A stretch of DNA of 64,000 bases. It comes from Polytrichum commune (lineage: Eukaryota; Streptophyta; Polytrichopsida; Polytrichales; Polytrichaceae). Numbering within the stretch: position 1 is the first letter of the stretch; every line of letters starts with the position of its first letter. The translations under genes and the position numbers were made by a program. Location of the stretch: contig OX485807.1 of NCBI GenBank assembly GCA_950295325.1, forward strand, positions 10,941,001-11,005,000. The letters run 5' to 3'. This document shows, piece by piece, positions 23,601 to 34,439 of this stretch. Under the pieces are notes generated by a model. It was not told where the DNA came from. It saw only the letters and a list, made by a program, of their open reading frames with translations, and ran no database searches.

Positions 23601-25772
23601 CGAGGTTGGCCCTGGTAGTGGGGTCGACTTGGTTAAGCGTATGCAACCTGGTGGGGATCTCGAGCATGCTTGGATGATGTCTGACCATGTCAAACGCGTC
23701 GCCAAGTGGACCACCATGGCCTGCCACGTATACGACGGTACCTACCAGCGCATCATGACCATCGCTTGCTGCGACTTCCAATCCGAGGACAAGGATGCTC
23801 AAGTTCTTTTCTGGCAGAACCTCAACCAAGTCATGGCCCGGCACGGTGTCCCACATCCAAACTTCATTGGCTTCATGGCAGACAGTGCCCAAGCCAATTG
23901 GAACGCTGTGCGAATTGTGTATGGTTCAGGAGATCCTAAAGTTCCACTAGAAGGCCGTGAGCGCACTTGTTATTTTCATTGGAAACAATCGCTCGAGAAA
24001 CATACAAAATCGTATATTAAACATGAGTTACAAGACCAACATAGACACCTTTGCCTTCAATATCGGAATGCGTCGTCTATGGAAGAGGCCGAGACTAGGT
24101 ACCTAGCTATCAAGGCTTGGTGGTCTTCGTCGAATTGTACAAGTGAAGACGGTCTCAAGCACCTCCAGCTATGGCTTGCTTTTTGGCACTTCCGCTACCT
24201 TCAATGGGGTGGTTTCATGGAACTGGTACATCTCCCTTCTCTTTCTTTCTTGTTTTTTCCTTTCATTATTTTCATGTTTCTGTGCTCGCTCTAATACTCC
24301 ATTTTTTCAATCAGGAAAAGGTATTGACCCCAGACCAGTTGGCCGAGATGCCGTCGTGCAATCTTGCGGAGTCCGTCCACAACAAGTGGCTTCAAGCCTC
24401 CGGCAACAAGGGTGGAGACCTATACGTTGCTACCGTGGACGACTACATTCGCGCCTTCTTACAAGTTGTTGCATACTTCCAATTCCTTAAAGGTGGAGTT
24501 GGCGGTGATGGTCCAAGCAAAGAAGAACTCAAGCTTAGGGGAGCTCAACGTTGAGCTCAACGTACTGGCGACCCCACAGTATTGCAGAAGGTGTTGCTTG
24601 ACATGCCTGGTGGGGAAGAATTTTGCACTTGCGATCCACACCTTCAAGGCGCCGAGGTGTTTGGATCGCAGAAGCGAAGACCGGACACTCCAATTGGCGA
24701 TGATGGCGAGACCCACCGCCCCGATACCGTCAACTTCTCTCGCCCTCCCCCCGCGAAGCGCATCACTCGATCTCAACCTGTATCACTACCTACTATCATT
24801 GAGGAGTATTCCCCGTGTGTTCAAGAGGTTCAAGTGCCTTCTCCAGCAAGAATTGGTTTTCAGCGTGTCACTGCCGTACAAGAAACTAAAGTAGATGTCT
24901 CTCTTTGGCATATTGCCCGCATACCCCATACCTCATGAAAGTCTTGTTGGGCTAATCATGCTGGCACGAAGAAGAACTGCACCGCAAGAATCATCACCAA
25001 TAATAAGAGCGTCCCTGCACCGACCTACACCGGTATGTGGCATCATTACACACTCCAAGCGGAGAAGCGAATGGAATTCATCTTTTGCCCAGATGACATC
25101 GAGCGTTGTGTAAAGGGCCCTCGTCGGAAATGGGTCATACCATTCTGTGCTGATGATCAGAAACCTCCTATTCCCCCAATTTGGCCCGTCAAGATTGGGA
25201 CCAACCTCACCCGTTCGGAGATCTTCGCGCTTGAAAACGCAGGTTTTCAACTCCCACCAAAGGAACGCATCACACCAACTCGACTCTTCACCAATTCCGC
25301 TCCCCCAGTGGATATGTCTGGAATCCGCATTCCAGACAACCCAGACTTCATCCCTCCGACAAGATTGTCTAAGGTTGTTCGACGATCCACCAGCGCACCT
25401 TCGGCAAAGCAGAGGCAGATGGTTGCCTCTGCTGAAGCTATGCATGGTACTGTTCTGAAGTTAACAATGATCCCTCAACCGGGATTTGGTTGCATTATCA
25501 CTCTGCAGTCCAAGGCAGAACCGCAACCCCCCATCTACCAAGTGACAGTCAGTTCTCTTCCAGAGTGCAATTGCGCATTTTTCTTGGATATGATTTCCAA
25601 GTTCGGCCGCAAACGAAATCCTTATCTGAATTGTAAGCATCTCTATTACATCTTCATCAAGGTTTCTAATTTGGATCCTGAAGTGAATTTGTTCATTCAC
25701 ACCCCGACCTTTAGCTTCAATGAAGTCAAACTCATCCTCGAAGAGGGTCTTTTGACACATTCTACTTCCTAG
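20636..25772 (+). pseudogene. MULE (Mutator-like) transposase, split by a solo LTR
   Basis: Coding parts are 20636-21327, 22806-24225 and 24315-25772, with a clean 89-bp GT-AG intron at 24226-24314. The start is ATGG at 20636. Omitting the solo LTR and one target repeat, the frame is continuous for about 1190 codons apart from TGA at 24552 and TGA at 24936. Features: Cys/His-rich N-terminal part after the insertion (CCVGHLECQNPLCDY); MULE DDE core with VYDGTYQRI (~538), GFMADSAQANW (~588) and CYFHWKQSLEKH (~618); acidic/proline hinge with KRITRSQ; SWIM finger CNCAFF...NCKHLYYIF (~1121 on). This is the usual MULE order. The first stop lies in a 12-bp tandem duplication; the second fits CGA to TGA. 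Confidence 0.8.
21328..22800. mobile_element. Solo LTR inserted in the MULE coding sequence
   Basis: The 1473-bp insertion starts TGTGAGG and ends CCTTCACA (TGTGA/TCACA inverted ends) and is flanked by the 5-bp direct repeat GTCCT (21323-21327 and 22801-22805). No coding capacity, primer site or second LTR is visible. It contains a diverged internal duplication (CTCACGGAAAC...ACAGA at about 21624 and 21791) and a 33-bp triplet repeat around CGCATTGGATCC at 22336-22430. Both target-site copies fall at the same codon, so the host frame resumes exactly. Confidence 0.85.
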
Positions 25773-25859
25773 AATTCATCTCAGCCTACCAATACATTGG
25801 GTCCTACTAGACGTGCCAATTGTAAACATCATGTGAACTCATAATTGTTTGCTATAATA

Positions 25860-25887
25860 AACACTATATTCGTTAAATTGAGACTTT
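25860..25887 (+). repeat. Left 28-bp terminal inverted repeat
   Basis: Begins AACACTATATTCG and is the exact reverse complement of 42520-42547. Confidence 0.9.
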
Positions 25888-26014
25888 TTGGGCATTTTGA
25901 GACATTCACAGAAATAAGAACAAGGATAAATGGAACACATATTGGAGAAAGTTGTAAGATGCGAACACTTTGAAGCGGGTGTTTAGAACAAGAACCCCGT
26001 TAATAACTCAATAT

Positions 26015-26240
26015 TTGGGATTGTTTAGGGTGGGCAATCCAAACCTTAGGCCAAGTTGAAGGGGAAATCTTAAAACATTCATATTATCGCACAAAAACTT
26101 GTATGAATATGGTTTAGGTAGGGCAATCCAAACCATAGATCATATTGAAGGGGAAATATGTGAACCAATATAATATAACATACAAAATATTCCAAACTCA
26201 TATTTGTGATGGTTTAGGTAGGGCAATCCAAACCTTAGAC
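26015..26240. repeat. Subterminal repeats of the 16.7-kb element
   Basis: Three copies of a GTTTAGGTAGGGCAATCCAA-like motif spaced about 95 bp, each followed by AGACCATATTGAAGGG-like DNA. These are typical in position for transposase binding sites. A variant ending in CGACCCAAAC occurs in the internal short copy at about 35524. Confidence 0.6.
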
Positions 26241-26400
26241 CATATGGAAGGGAAAATCATGTGACACTTATATTATTGCAAAAAAAAAACATACAAAGTG
26301 TGGCATGTAAAATGCATAGCATGCTAACACAACACATCCATTGGATAGTGCGACCCAAAATGTTCTTGCCTATGGCCCAAAACCCTACGCCTACTATGGC

Positions 26401-27190
26401 CTATCTAGCCTCGGAGACTACCTCTTTTTCTTTTGCTTTTTTTTCTTTTTTTTCTTTTTCTTTTGCTGCGGCTTCTTTTGCTCGCATTGCTTCAACATTC
26501 CTGAAAATCTCCGCCCCGCGACTATAGCCATTCTTGGGGTGACCGCCATCAATAACACATTTTGGATTCCGTCGGCCGCCCGAATTATACGACGAAGAAT
26601 TCGAATACGATGAAGTGGACTGTCTTGCATTTCTGGTTATGGAGTAGAAACGCTCCAACTCGACGGACGCACTAGCCCGCATAGGTCTACGGGTGGGAGC
26701 AACCTGCAACGCGTGAATGCAAGAACACACGTGTTAGTTTAGGGAGGAAGACCCAAACGTGTCACACGTTCATTTTTTAAGTGCCGGATGATTGTAATGC
26801 GCGGTTAACCATGTTTTGGGGGGGGGGGGGGTTCACCTTGTCACCGGGGGCGTTCCCGTCGGAGTCGGCGAGGAGGGGCAATGCGTCCCGCAAAGGAATA
26901 GGAAGGGTGCCACTCTTCGTAGGCTGAGCGTCCATCCGCAGCCGCCGTTGAGGTGTACTACTGCCGCCGGGCCGAGAGGGGGACGTCCGGACGCATTTGC
27001 GATTTATGCCCTTGAGCGGCGACGGGGACGGAGATCGCCGGAAGATTTGCTTGGGTGGGGGGCTATCGACGACGCCGGCGTCAAGAGGCTCCTTGGAGTA
27101 GTCGATGGTGGACGCGGCATCGTAGACGGTCTCGTAGAAGAAGCTCCCCAAGTTTGATTCGCTGACGATCTCAATCGAGGGCTCCAAACG
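26401..27190 (-). CDS. Two exons downstream of the FCP1-like exon, function unknown
   Basis: Exons 27190-26837 and 26703-26401 join in phase (donor AAG|GTGAAC, acceptor TTGCAG) and end at a TAG/TGA-type stop at 26401. The first has FFYETVYDAAS and a P/S-rich stretch; the second has SASVELERFYSI and a C-terminal K/E-rich coiled tail (residues AAAKEKEKKEKKAK). The same two exons follow the second FCP1-like copy at 61864-62447, so the arrangement is conserved. Either they are 3' exons of the FCP1-like gene, spliced from a donor before its stop, or a separate short gene. Confidence 0.45.
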
Positions 27191-27309
27191 CTGATGGCAA
27201 AATTAAAACAAACAAAACCCAAGGGGAGGGGGGCAGGGGGGGAGCATGAGAAAATCGATATACAATTGAGGCATACTATATCACACACAATGGCACACCA
27301 TGTAGTATC

Positions 27310-28122
27310 TCAAATGAGTTTATTATATTTCGCATGAGCGTACAACTCTCTGTACATATAGTCCTTCGGATCCATGTATCTTTCGCCTATCGGATTACAA
27401 CTAAGGAACCGGGGCACGGGTAGTCCGCTCCCCACGAGCGTTTGAATGTACTTAAGTAGGTCTAACAAAAAGCGGTCTCGGACCTTCTCGACCGTCCACG
27501 TGGGGCAAACGATGAAGTTGGAGGTCGGGTTCAAAATGTTTTTGGAAGCGCTGTCGTCCACCATCAACGTGTTGTCACGGGTGGGGCGAACGTCGTAGGG
27601 ACAGCCGACCATGGTCGGACGCTGGTCCCATACGACTGGCTTCAAGACCTTAAGAAATTGGTTTACGGCGGGGTTGTTGGGCTTCTTCACAACCCTGCCC
27701 TCGGGGGTGTACAATGTTTTACAAGAATCCTGTCCTAGGACCAAGCATGGGGGTTGGAGTCCCTTGAAGATGAACTCCACGACGGCCTGGGTATTCTCGG
27801 ACTTCATGGAGCTCCAAATGATCACCCACCATTTGGATAGGGCGACCTGTAGGAAGCGCCGAAGCCACGGGCAGAGGTACACTAGCTTGCTTTTGATGTA
27901 CGCGGGGGGTCCATCGTAGTTGGCGTCCTCGGGCTTGCAGAAAGGCACCGTTGGGACCCTCGGACAATGCACGCACTGGACAAGGACCCCGTTGAGGTCT
28001 AGCACCAGGAACCGGGTCTTGGGAGGCGAAGGTGGCGAGGGCAAAATCGGGGGGACCACCGCGCTGTCCTCCACACTCCTCGGAGAGGATCGGTGGGGAG
28101 CCGCGACGCTATGCTCCGAACC
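27310..28122 (-). CDS. FCP1/NIF-like HAD-fold protein, TE cargo copy 1
   Basis: One exon starts after the acceptor CCGCAG at 28122 and runs open to TGA at 27310. Signature segments fit FCP1/NIF-type HAD proteins: FLVLDLNGVLVQ near residue 40 (DxDx(T/V) loop with the second Asp replaced by Asn, as in some plant HAD relatives), a WSSMKSENT motif, VWDQRP, and TLMVDDSASKN. A second, more decayed copy lies at 60931-61752. No ATG sits at the front of the open frame, so translation probably begins in an upstream exon that I cannot locate. Downstream exons 27190-26837 and 26703-26401 may belong to it. Activity is doubtful without the second Asp. Confidence 0.6.
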   Translation of the reverse strand, partial: GSEHSVAAPHRSSPRSVEDSAVVPPILPSPPSPPKTRFLVLDLNGVLVQCVHCPRVPTVPFCKPEDANYDGPPAYIKSKLVYLCPWLRRFLQVALSKWWVIIWSSMKSENTQAVVEFIFKGLQPPCLVLGQDSCKTLYTPEGRVVKKPNNPAVNQFLKVLKPVVWDQRPTMVGCPYDVRPTRDNTLMVDDSASKNILNPTSNFIVCPTWTVEKVRDRFLLDLLKYIQTLVGSGLPVPRFLSCNPIGERYMDPKDYMYRELYAHAKYNKLI

Positions 28123-28571
28123 CTGCGGCGACGAGCGAGAGAAGGCGGCGAGGACTATGTTATGCTATGTCCATCTCAAGCAGAACGGAAATTTTGTGCA
28201 AACACAAGAAGAATTGGACCATTGGTGGCAACAAAAACATACAAGGGAACAACATACATTGGGACACGGATGCAAACACATGGGCGCCAAAAATAATAAT
28301 TTTATTTTTACAAATCTCTATGTACAATTTGATTCGGGGGGGGGGGGGGGGCGCGGTGAACGAGGGCATTCACACTATCCTAATTCTACATCTACAAAAT
28401 TGGTTGTGCGCCGCCAAGGTCGAGCGTAGTCGAATGCAGGTGAGACGAAGGGGATCGCGGGGGGGCACGTTGGGGGGAGGGGGAGCAAGTGTAGACCAGG
28501 GGGGGCAGGGGGTATGCATTTCCTCCTAGCAAGGGGGACACGACCACGCCAACAAGACAGTGACCCAGGAA

Positions 28572-28984
28572 GTTTGGGTCGGTCGACCCAAACTGGGAGG
28601 GCTCAGTGTATTACCTCGCCCTGGTCATGTCTCGACGATATGGAAGCCTCCACCGTCCCCGCTGCCCCGCCTCTCTCGCCACTGCCTTCTCCGACGACGT
28701 CAGGAACTTTCTCCTGCAAACGATCGGCATCAGGCCCTTTTCCTAAACCAATCTCCGCATGTGCATCATGCATGGGTTCATCGATTTGGTTAGGAGTAGA
28801 GGTATCACCAGGCCCTTGCAGGCCTTCAACATCTAGCATGGCCGTGTCTAGTTGACACCCATGTTGGTCAAGGGAGGACTGCGCTGCAACGGGGTTTGGG
28901 TCGCCCGACCCAAACTGTCCTGCATCTAGAGAGGGCCCTTCGGACACTACAGTGGATGGTGGGTTTGGGTCGGTCGACCCAAAC
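28572..28984. repeat. 22-bp palindromes at the 3' end of the ParB-methyltransferase-like gene
   Basis: Copies of GTTTGGGTCG-NN-CGACCCAAAC at 28572 (centre GT, just past the stop), 28894 (centre CC) and 28963 (centre GT). The last two are inside coding exon 3 and translate as FGSGDPNP and FGSTDPNP. Confidence 0.85.
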
Positions 28985-30176
28985 ATCCTGGGGTCGTCCG
29001 ATTGGTGGGGTGGCGCCATGACTATGGGGGGCCGAAGTGGTGGAGGGCCCAAAGGGGAGGAGGCTCCAGAGACGCGCCAGATGTTGGGATCATCCACTTG
29101 CTGGACCGGCGCGTACGGAACTTGGTGGGGCCGCATCAAGTGCTGGAAGCTGAAAGACGATTGCGGCACAGGCTGCTGAGGGATGCTCTGCGGAGGGAAG
29201 CCGGGGGGCAAGTGCGGGAAGGAGCTGGAGGGAGCCACCACCAAACCTTGCGCCCACATTCTTTGTATCACTTGTGATATCAAGTCGGCGTGGGACGGAG
29301 GTTGGGCCATCGCCCTTTGACGCTCCTGCTCCAACAGGAGAGCCCTCAGCTCTGCTACCTCGTTCCGCATTGAGGGCTCTTCAGCGGCAGCCTTCTGCAG
29401 ACGGACGCGTTGCTCCTCGTCCCTCCTCATCTTCTCGTTCGCCTCCTCCACAGTCAGGACCTCGGGCTTCACCCTAACCATGCCAGCGAACGCTGTCGGG
29501 GAGGGGGGATCTGATCTGAGCCGTTTGGCGAGCTCAATATCATCGTCGTCCTCGCTGCTTATGGCAATGGTCTCCTCCACGGAGTAGTCGCCATACAGCT
29601 TCTTCCCCTTCAACTTCCTCCTCTCCCTGAACGTGGCGGTCGCGTCCCTGGAGTACATGTCCCGTGCATCGTCCACAGTCAGGACGGGCACGAGCTTACT
29701 CTGCGGGGTTGCCGCCCGCATCGCCTTCTTCCGTTGAGGGGCTTCGGATTGTTGCGTGAAGCCCGTTGCCCCTTCCTCGACGTCGCCTTCCTTCTCCGCC
29801 TCCTCGTGTTCCTCTGCTTCCTCCTCCTCCTCCTCAACCTCGCCACCTTCTGTGCGGGACGGATTGCCCGGATGCAACCCGACCAGAGGTTCGGGAACTT
29901 GGGTCGTGGCCCTCATGGCCATTTCCTCCGGGTTGATGCGCCTCACCCTATCAAGAGGGTTTTCGCCACCCTGAACAACCTCGTCGACGTAGCTACCCGG
30001 GATCCAATCGAGGATGTCCATCTTCTTCGCCAGCGATTTCTGCACCCTGTAAAATGGCAGATCGCCATCCTCTATGTAGGAGTATATATTCAGCCCCGAC
30101 ATCTACACAATCCAAGTTATAGGGAAATTAGAATTTGTCGAGGCAATCACATAAACAAGACTAAGTACAATGTGTA

Positions 30177-30270
30177 GTTTGGGTCGGTCGACCCAAACCT
30201 GCAAAGAGCCTAGTTTGGGTCGGTCGACCCAAACCTGCAAAGAGCCTAGTTTGGGTCGATCGACCCAAAC
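30177..30270. repeat. Three 22-bp palindromes in intron 2 of the ParB-methyltransferase-like gene
   Basis: Starts at 30177, 30213 and 30249, exactly 36 bp apart, with centres GT, GT and AT and identical arms. Confidence 0.9.
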
Positions 30271-31720
30271 TGCTTACGAGCTATAGAAAGTCACTTACCA
30301 TAGCAGCATAGACAGGTTTTGAGCCTCCGAAGACGTTGAAGATGCAGTCCCCTCTCCTCGTCAGCGTCCTCATCATTCTCATGTAAAATTCCATCCGCAG
30401 CTCATCTGCAGGATAGTTCGCGTATTTAGCCTCGTCGTAGAGGCACTTGTTCGCACCCAACCCTTCTGGAACTTGGAAGAGTTTGTCCATCCGGGATATA
30501 GGGTGGTTTGGCACCTTCAGCAACTCCGCTTTGTACACGAAGTACAAACACAAGACGTTGACGAACTTGGTCTTCTTGTCCTTCAACGTCGTATAAGCCC
30601 CCTCCGCCGGTGCGGCGATGTAGTGAGACTTGGACACTGCATACTCCGGCTGCAGTTTCCGGACAAGCTCGTACACCTGCTCCGCCCTTCTATCCTCGAC
30701 TATCCATAGCCAGACATCAACCTCCCTGAACTTAGGACTCGCATAATCGACGAACTTAGATAGGAAGGGGTCGTAAAACAGTGTGCTCATCGTACCCTCA
30801 AATGAGCTTCCAGGAATGTTCCTGAAATCTATCATTCCGAATGGGAAACGCCCCCCTGCTTTCGTCCTTATCGCCATTCTGGCGTCTTGACCTGGCCAGC
30901 CCTGAATTTTCAAAGGCTCGAAGGTGACAAGGTTGAAGTAAGCGTCCCCTTCAAACTGGACAATCTTCTTCTCCTTGATGAAGTTCGAGAACGCACGCGC
31001 TGTGTGATCCGGAAGCGCCCGGTTCTTCCCACCCTTCACCATCTTGGCCCGCAAGAAGTCGTCCCCCGCTTCCCTTATTAGAGCCGCCATGGAGGCACTG
31101 GTGAACTTATATTCATCTTTGAATGCTCTCCAGTTAGCCCCATGAACCTCGCCGTCCACGACAATATTCCTCTCTGGCACCAATTTATGCAGTTCCTGCA
31201 CGATAGTCGTCTTCTTTTTCCTATTCTCCGTCCATTCCTTCATGGTGTAGCATGAAGGAACGAAGGATTTGGGCTTTACGAAGACAATCTTCGGGTGCAC
31301 CCAGCACCTCTTGGCCGTGGGTGCCACGTGCAGGATGTGCGATGCCGCCTTCTCCACCTCCGTCTCTGACAGCCTTTGAAGAGTTTTAAAGATCTCTCTC
31401 ACGAAAGGCTTCATCTGCTTGAAGCGCGAGGCCAGGCTGAAGAAAGCGCCAGTGTCAGGGTCGATCAAATCCCCCGTCTCGTACTTTTCAAACACGGTTT
31501 TCCACTTCCTCCAAACTGAGTCCGATGCTGTAATCAAGTAAATCTCCCCCTTCAGGTCGCTGTATTTCTTCTGCTTGTAGCTCGAATTATCAATGGAGGA
31601 GAATTTGTTGATCATTTGGTATTTGAAATCCTGCACGTGAACAAAACAGAACATTTGAATGCGTGTTAGTTAAGTACATGTGATTTCCAAACCATATCAT
31701 GACCAACATCTACAACAAGA

Positions 31721-31890
31721 GTTTGGGTCGGTCGACCCAAACTGAAAAAAAACACAAGACTGCAACAGTTGTTTGGGTCGATCGACCCAAACTAAAAAAA
31801 CACAAGACTGCAACAGTTGTTTGGGTCGATCGACCCAAACTAAAAAAAAACACAAGACTGCACCAGGAGTTTGGGTCGGTCGACCCAAAC
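31721..31890. repeat. Four 22-bp palindromes in intron 1 of the ParB-methyltransferase-like gene
   Basis: Starts at 31721, 31771, 31819 and 31869 with centres GT, AT, AT and GT. Spacers are near-identical (AAACACAAGACTGCAACAG). The last copy lies 4 bp inside the exon 1 donor (GTGAGT). Confidence 0.9.
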
Positions 31891-33251
31891 AATACTCACC
31901 TCCCACTTGGGATTCTTGTCCTTCGCATTCTCCCTCTCCTTGGGAGGCCTACCATAGAACTCCCACACCTCCCGCGAGGTCATGATATTCCTTATCCAGG
32001 AAGCTTGGTAGGCCCTCTTCTTGTTTCCCATATTGAAGTACCGGGAGATGTCGCTGAGCTTGGTCTCGTCGTCAGACCACACCACCAGTGCCTTCCAAAC
32101 CTTCAGCTTTTCCTTCTGATTGTTGGGATCGTCCCACTCATTCATGAGTTGGATTTTCTTGGATGCCTCCACGCTGTGTTGGCCATCTATCAGCCAAAAA
32201 TCGCCCTTCTGAATTGTTGGCCACATTTCAGGTGTAGGCATTTTCTTGAGACCCTGTGGCATCACTACAATCGTTTGCCTGTCGTCTTTAAACTGCTCGC
32301 AAACGATCTGCGCGATTATCTAGTCAACGTAGGCGTCCTCCTTTGCCCGGACACACTTCTCCGGTGGCGCTAGATGGCACTGGCTGATGTTCACGTCGAA
32401 CTTGAAATCCCTGCCCATGAAAAAACAGTGGGAGCATTTCGTCGTGAAATTGTTCACGATTTTCTGCAGCTCCCCTGCATCCACCTCTTCGCCGGGCTTC
32501 GGCATGCGCAACTCCGGTGAGACTGGCTCGTCAGTCATCACAGATGACTCTCTCGCCCTCTTGGATGGAGTTGTTTGATGGCTCCCAGAAGGTGTAGGGG
32601 TCTCACTATTTGTAGGTGTTTGGGAGGGAGTGGTCCTACGCGAGTCAGCCGGTACTGGTAACGGCATCCTCACCGATTGAGGTCTTGACGACCCTGCTCC
32701 TTCCTCTGTGGGAGCTTTCCGCCTCACAGGTTGCTGTGATTTGGTTTTGCTTTGCAGGCCCCTGTTCAGCACGGTTATTGCATGTTTTAGTTTTGTGAAC
32801 CGGCTTGAGACCTTGGTATTCGATGTACTCCCATCGATAAATATTGTCTCCGGCTTGATAACTTCCGGTTCGACACAGGACTCTCTTGCATAGAGTGCGT
32901 CGAAAGGCTCGGAGAACTGGTGCATGAACATATGCGCGTTCTGCACAGCCGAGTTCTCGAGGATGACGTCGGTATAGTCTCCAAGAGACTGTACCGATGC
33001 GACCTCCCATCCCGTAAGGGTCGCCCAGGTGTGTTTCTCCACGGTTCCCACCTTGACAACAAAAATCATTTTGTATGTTGAGGCTTTGACTACTTGAATA
33101 GACCAAGCGAGGACAAGCCCGTCCTTAGGGGAATAGGAGTCATCCTGCGGGGTTTCGTGCTCCTGCCACAACATGTCCGGTGCAGGCATGAACCACCTTT
33201 CGCCGGGTCTTTTCTTTGGAGCCATCTGTAAGAAAATAATGTGCAAAGTTA

Positions 33252-33690
33252 GTTTCGGTCGTTCGACCCAAACATCTACGACATGAATAGGTTTAGGTGG
33301 ATTGTGTATTTATATATTTCAGCATCATTTGTAATGATAATAAGAATGTTGTGATTATTGGGTGGATTTGCATTTTATATTGTTTGTGACATGCAGGATT
33401 CCTTGATATTTTTCCTTGATGCATTCCTTGATTATTATTTTGGGTTGATGTGAATTTTATATTGATGCAAAAATCATGGATTTCTTTATGAGTTTATAAT
33501 TAGAAGACTTAGTTTGGGTCGTTCGACCCAAACATGATGCTTTGTGTTATATTTTGGTCGTTCGGCCCAAACATGATGCTTTGTTTTGTGTTTGGGTCGA
33601 GCGACCCAAACAAGGGGCTGTGTTTGGGGTTGTGTTTGGGTCGGTCGACCCAAACAAGAGGCTGTGTTTGGGTCGTCTCCCCAAACAATA
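33252..33690. repeat. Palindrome cluster upstream of the ParB-methyltransferase-like gene
   Basis: Perfect copies at 33512 (centre TT), 33590 (centre AG) and 33634 (centre GT), plus imperfect ones at 33252, about 33553 and about 33669. They lie upstream of the exon at 33225, whose ATG directly follows an acceptor (TTCTTACAG), so this is probably a leader intron. Confidence 0.8.
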
Positions 33691-33939
33691 TTATTTTAAT
33701 ATATTTTTTAAACTTGGCATCTAGCATATACAATGCTTATGCATTGTGTATGCTACAAAACCGTGAATATACAAACACATATTGGTTAAAATAAAACACA
33801 ATACCTTTCAAAGATGTTGTGCAGACAATTTGGAGTAGAGCAGGTTGTTCTTCCAATAATTCTCAATATCAAACAAACTGTGAGAAAGTTCAATGAGAAA
33901 CTTTCAAACAAGTATCAACTCTCTCAAATAGCTCTTGGA

Positions 33940-34205
33940 TCTCTCAACCAACTCCTGAATCTCACACAGAACTACTGAATCTCTCAAAAGACTTCGAAAT
34001 GTCTAAACCAACTCCTGAATCTCACACACAACTACTAAACCTCTCAAAAGCCTTCGAAATGTCCAAACCAACTCCTGAATCTCACACACAACTACTAAAC
34101 CTCTCAAAAGCCTTCGAAATGTCTAAACCCACTCCTGAATCCCTCACAAAACTACTGAATCTCTCAAACGACTTCGAAAACTCTCAAACAACTCTTGATA
34201 CTCTT
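33940..34205. repeat. 60-bp tandem repeats
   Basis: About four to five units with the phrase CTCCTGAATCTCACACACAA and CTTCGAAATGTC. One plus-strand frame stays open (33999-34370) because 60 is a multiple of three, giving a 20-residue peptide repeat beginning MSKPTPES. I see no other sign that it is translated. Confidence 0.65.
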
Positions 34206-34439
34206 AAAGAACTCTTGAATTTCACAAGCACTCCTAAAACTTCCAGTACAAACACCTGGACCTCCCAAACCGAAGCTTTATCTACTACCGAATGTTCTAC
34301 TAACTTCCTTCAGCACTTTCCAATACTCTTCAACACTCTTTTGCTAACTTCCTTCACTCTCACGCTCTAAAACCTTCCTCCGTATGTTTTTGTTTCTTTC
34401 AAAACTCTTCCTAACTTCTAAGATTGCACAAGGGCTATT

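Larger units (their letters stand above)
28603..33225 (-). pseudogene. ParB-like plus beta-class DNA methyltransferase-like gene
   Basis: Exons are 33225-31900, 31630-30299 and 30102-28603. All are phase 0 with consensus GTGAGT/GTAAGT donors and AG acceptors (about 1385 codons). Exon 1 has one in-frame TAG at 32320 (codon 302, consistent with CAG to TAG). Residues 1-300 are unassigned, with an S/T/P-rich segment. About 345-356 read LIDGQHSVEASKK, the ParB/DGQHR signature. Exon 2 ends RRGDCIFNVFGGSKP (~865-880), preceded by a YPADELRMEFYMRMM helix, which matches motif I (GDxVxDPFxGSG) of N4/N6 DNA methyltransferases. I cannot see a clean DPPY motif IV, so catalysis is uncertain. Exon 3 is acidic, then proline-rich. 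ParB-methyltransferase order is known from phages and bacteria; its presence in a plant TE is unusual. Confidence 0.6.

Noticed and set aside
31700-31910. Short frames repeating WVDRPK, LGRSTQT or FGSVDPN
   Set aside because: They are translations of the 22-bp palindrome in different frames, not proteins.
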